This document shows, one piece after another, positions 61,630-64,000 of a stretch of 64,000 nucleotides of DNA. A program made the position numbers and the translations under genes. This DNA comes from Sthenelais limicola (taxonomy: Eukaryota; Annelida; Polychaeta; Phyllodocida; Sigalionidae). The stretch is taken from NCBI GenBank assembly GCA_942159475.1, contig OW804096.1, positions 41,415,744 to 41,479,743 on the forward strand. The letters run 5' to 3'. Numbering within the stretch: the stretch's first letter is position 1; each line of letters begins with the position of its first letter. Under the pieces are notes generated by a model. The model was not told where the DNA came from. It searched no databases and saw nothing but the letters and a program-made list of their open reading frames with translations.

Positions 61630-63144
61630 TTAGCTGTACGGGATCGAGTCTTTTTGATGTTTTGGGTGGTGGCTTTGATAGTGTAGATATTGGTGGGCAT
61701 CTGTGGGTTTTGTGTACAGGGTGGTTCGGAGTTCGTTGTTTTCATTGGTGTAGATGGTGGTATCAAGAAAGTTCACCGAATAGGGGCTGTATTCAGTTGT
61801 GAATTTTATTGAGTCGTGTTGTTGGTTCAGGTAGTTCAGTAGAATATCTGCCTGGGTTTCTCCATCGGGTATGATGCAGAATATGTCATCTATGAACCTT
61901 TTCCACAATTTTGGTTTGACTGGGGATCTGTCTAGTAGGTGTTTTTCTAAGTGTCCCATGAATAAGTTTGCGTAGGTTGGTGCCATTCGTGTGCCCATTG
62001 CTGTGCCTTTAATTTGGTGGAAGTATTTGTTGTTGAAAACAAATGCATTTCTTGTGAGAATTAGGTGAATTAGGCGCAGGACGACATGTGTCGGTGGTTC
62101 TTGGTTCTCACGTTGGTCCAAAAATCCCTTTGCGGCTCTCATGCCTTCTGTATGTGGGATGTTGGTGTATAAAGATGAAACATCGATTGTCATTAGGTAG
62201 TCGCCTGGATCTAGTTTGTTAATCTCACTGATTATTTGCACAAAATGTTTGGTGTCTTTAATGTGGCTTGGAAGCTGGGTGACGAATGGTTGTAGAAGTA
62301 AGTCTACGTAGTGTGAGATGGATTCTGTGGGACTGTTGCATCCTGAGACTATTGGTCTCCCCGGGTTGTTGGTTTTGTGGATTTTTGGTAGGGTGTAGAA
62401 TCGTGGTGTTCTGGGGTGTTGTTTTTTCAGGCATGTTGCTTCTGGGTCTAGTGTACCTGTGTCGATACACCACTCAATGTATCTGTTGATTTCGTTTTTG
62501 TACTCATTTGTTGGGTCGGTGGGAATTGAAGTGTAGTATTCTGTGTTGTTCAGTTGTCGCATAGCTTCGTTGATGTAGTCTGTGGTGTCTTGGATGACGA
62601 TTGCCCCGCCTTTATCTGCGGGTTTGATCACGATCGTGTTGAGTGATCGTAGTTCCCTGAGTGCTTCGACCTCCGGTTGTGTGAGGTTTGGGTAGTTCTT
62701 GGTTTGTGGTGGATAGTTGATTTGTCTTTCTAGTGTGTTTAGGTAGCAGTCTAGGTCCTCGTCTTTGCCCGGTGGTGGTGTCCACCCGGACGATTGGGTG
62801 AGTTTATCGAGTGGGGTTAGTTGTGGTTGGATGGTGGGATCAGTGTTTTGAAAGCAATGTTTGAGGCGTAGTCTTCTAGTGAAGAGGTAGGTGTCTTTGA
62901 GTTTGTGGACTGGGTGGTATGTGGAATTGGATGGTGAAAATGAAAGTCCTTTTTCTAGTAGTTGCGTATGGCTTTGTGGAAGTTGGAGGTTGGAAAGGTT
63001 CACTACTGTGGTTGTTGGTTCTGGTTCCGGGATCTTGCGGAACCTGCGGTTTTTTTGGTTCGTCTCTCGAGTAGTTCTCGTTGGATGGTGGTTTGTTGGG
63101 ATTGGAGGATTCTGTTGATTTGCTCCATTTCGTCTGGCCGGCAT
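61630..63144 (-). CDS. PLE reverse transcriptase
   Basis: 504 codons in this frame. Conserved PLE blocks by residue: NLSNLQLPQSHTQLLEKGLSF (49-69), VIKPADKGG (172-180), LPKIHK (252-257), GRPIVSG (262-268), motif A TIDVSSLYTNIP (319-330), motif B GTAMGTRMAPTYANLF (380-395), motif C RFIDDIF with the catalytic Asp pair (416-422), and VNFLDTTIYT (457-466). It ends IPYS-TAA at 61630-61632. The same frame goes on directly into the GIY-YIG domain, and PLEs usually make RT and endonuclease as one protein, so this stop looks like a nonsense mutation. All RT catalytic motifs are intact. Confidence 0.92.
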   Translation of the reverse strand: MPARRNGANQQNPPIPTNHHPTRTTRETNQKNRRFRKIPEPEPTTTVVNLSNLQLPQSHTQLLEKGLSFSPSNSTYHPVHKLKDTYLFTRRLRLKHCFQNTDPTIQPQLTPLDKLTQSSGWTPPPGKDEDLDCYLNTLERQINYPPQTKNYPNLTQPEVEALRELRSLNTIVIKPADKGGAIVIQDTTDYINEAMRQLNNTEYYTSIPTDPTNEYKNEINRYIEWCIDTGTLDPEATCLKKQHPRTPRFYTLPKIHKTNNPGRPIVSGCNSPTESISHYVDLLLQPFVTQLPSHIKDTKHFVQIISEINKLDPGDYLMTIDVSSLYTNIPHTEGMRAAKGFLDQRENQEPPTHVVLRLIHLILTRNAFVFNNKYFHQIKGTAMGTRMAPTYANLFMGHLEKHLLDRSPVKPKLWKRFIDDIFCIIPDGETQADILLNYLNQQHDSIKFTTEYSPYSVNFLDTTIYTNENNELRTTLYTKPTDAHQYLHYQSHHPKHQKDSIPYS

Positions 63145-63734
63145 TGTGCTTCCAGGATTTCACGATACTGTATTTCTTCGGTTTTTAGGTTGCTGGCTCT
63201 GGTGGACCAGTAGTCAATTAGGATGTTGCAAAGTTTTTGGCCGACTTCTGTTAGTGCTGTTTCCCATCTCAGGTGGAAAGTAGGTGAGATTTCTGGAATC
63301 TGGCAAGTTAGGGTGGGAATCAAACCCTTGGGTGTTGTTCCTCTGTCTGCGTGACCTTTGAGGAAGGTGTGGTGGTGTTGGGCTTTTTCACGGCCCCTGC
63401 TGATCTTGATAAGTATTTTGAATATTGCTTGGTTCTTGTCTTGGATAATGACTGTTTTGTTGACTGTTGGTTGTTGTTTGTCAGTTTTTTGAGTGTCGTT
63501 TTGGTTTGGTTCTGACTCTGTGATTGCTGCGTTGCTTTGATTGTCGACTAATGTGATTGTGCTGCTTGTTGACGCTGCTGCGCCACTTGTTGACGCAGTC
63601 GGGTGTGTCGCTGCTGCTGGATTGTCTTTGGGTATAGAACTCATGCCCGGTGTTGTTTTTATTATTTGGTCTGTTGATCTCTTCCGTTTCTTTCTTAGTT
63701 GTTCTTCTTCAGTCTCTGGGGGGTCTTCTGTCAT
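63003..63734 (-). CDS. PLE N-terminal ORF (function unknown)
   Basis: 243 residues. A charged, Ser/Thr/Ala-rich disordered head (TEDPPETEEEQLRKKRKRST) is followed by a conserved-looking region (FLKGHADRGTTPKGLIPTL, FHLRWETALTEVGQKLCNIL) and a Gln/Glu helix (EMEQINRILQSQQTTIQREL). It overlaps the RT ORF by about 140 nt in another frame. The switch point is an A7 tract (plus-strand T7 at 63050-63056). Either the two are separate overlapping ORFs or a base was lost or gained and they were once one polyprotein. Confidence 0.7.
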   Translation of the reverse strand: MTEDPPETEEEQLRKKRKRSTDQIIKTTPGMSSIPKDNPAAATHPTASTSGAAASTSSTITLVDNQSNAAITESEPNQNDTQKTDKQQPTVNKTVIIQDKNQAIFKILIKISRGREKAQHHHTFLKGHADRGTTPKGLIPTLTCQIPEISPTFHLRWETALTEVGQKLCNILIDYWSTRASNLKTEEIQYREILEAQCRPDEMEQINRILQSQQTTIQRELLERRTKKTAGSARSRNQNQQPQ

Positions 63735-63913
63735 GGCTCATAGGTGAGAATCTTTGATTCTTCGTGCTCACCAAACGGATCTTATCGATGCGTGTGGAAC
63801 TAAATGGGACTTGTGGGTCGTTGGGTTTTGAAGTTACACTAACGTTTGGTGAATGGTGGGCCGTGGTTTTCTAGTCAGGATCTGTGGATTCTTGTAGTGG
63901 ATGTTGGTGAAAC

Positions 63914-64000
63914 AATGGTTGGATGTTACACTACTAACTGAACTTGAAAACCGTTTGAATTGTTGATTTCTTGTTGCGTGGAAAAACGATGGATTCGTGG
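63914..64000 (-). repeat. PLE terminal direct repeat (pLTR), right copy, truncated by window edge
   Basis: Identical to 59417-59503 at an offset of 4497 bp. The rest, including the expected second ribozyme motif, lies beyond the window. Confidence 0.9.

Larger units (their letters stand above)
59417..64000 (-). mobile_element. Penelope-like element (PLE), nearly complete, with pLTRs
   Basis: A retroelement whose RT is joined to a GIY-YIG endonuclease, the defining PLE arrangement. Minus-strand order: terminal repeat, N-terminal ORF, RT (61630-63144), GIY-YIG (60832-61629), C2H2 zinc-finger ORF (59920-60804), 3' UTR, terminal repeat. Positions 59417-59503 and 63914-64000 are identical over at least 87 bp in direct orientation, as for the pseudo-LTRs of PLEs; the right copy runs off the window. 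The identity suggests recent insertion. One in-frame stop and one frame offset are the only visible defects. Confidence 0.93.

Noticed and set aside
63045..63062. Canonical -1 ribosomal frameshift heptamer at the A7 tract
   Set aside because: In the upstream frame the codons are ACC AAA AAA ACC, so the X XXY YYZ pattern is not met; an indel or separate ORFs are more likely.
1..64000. CRISPR arrays, bacterial operons or phage genes
   Set aside because: Introns, spliced animal genes and eukaryotic retroelements throughout; no evenly spaced repeat-spacer array.

Overview
The window is intron-rich animal DNA, probably from a marine invertebrate. Coding exons are short and have GT..AG introns of 0.2 to 10.6 kb. 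Intergenic DNA is AT-rich and full of microsatellites, long C/G homopolymer runs and diverged dispersed repeats, and it carries an L1-like LINE and a Penelope-like element (PLE). The host proteins resemble their vertebrate counterparts closely enough to be named by eye. An echinoderm or other non-vertebrate deuterostome is my guess, but nothing here fixes the phylum.

Layout. (1) Positions 3-2226, + strand: the last four coding exons of an AVL9 homologue (late secretory pathway protein), followed by its 3' UTR or intergenic DNA. (2) Positions 4.3-5.7 kb: a minisatellite inside a possible inverted-repeat-bounded element. (3) Positions 5.7-18.9 kb: no convincing conserved gene; repeats, hairpins and one candidate tiny first exon at 14454. 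(4) Positions 18921-46110, + strand: a complete 12-exon BTB-BACK-Kelch gene orthologous to IVNS1ABP (NS1-BP). The exon phases close perfectly to a 724-residue protein. (5) Positions 46.1-50.9 kb: 3' UTR or intergenic DNA, then a tRNA-derived SINE head. (6) Positions 51.3-56.3 kb, - strand: a dead L1-type LINE with ORF1p, endonuclease, reverse transcriptase and Cys/His finger, broken by an internal deletion, a stop and two frameshifts. (7) Positions 57686-58749, + strand: the first three exons of an unrecognised gene, with E2F-like and YY1-like motifs just upstream. (8) Positions 59417-64000, - strand: a nearly complete PLE. It has an N-terminal ORF, RT, GIY-YIG endonuclease, an extra 3' ORF with two C2H2 zinc fingers, identical direct terminal repeats and a hammerhead-ribozyme-like motif. 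Its right end lies beyond the window.

The host genes do not form a functional cluster. AVL9 acts in vesicle traffic; the BTB-Kelch protein is a likely cullin-3 adaptor and actin/RNA-processing factor. The strongest candidate for something undescribed is the PLE with the additional C2H2 zinc-finger ORF downstream of its GIY-YIG domain, together with the hammerhead motif in its terminal repeat.
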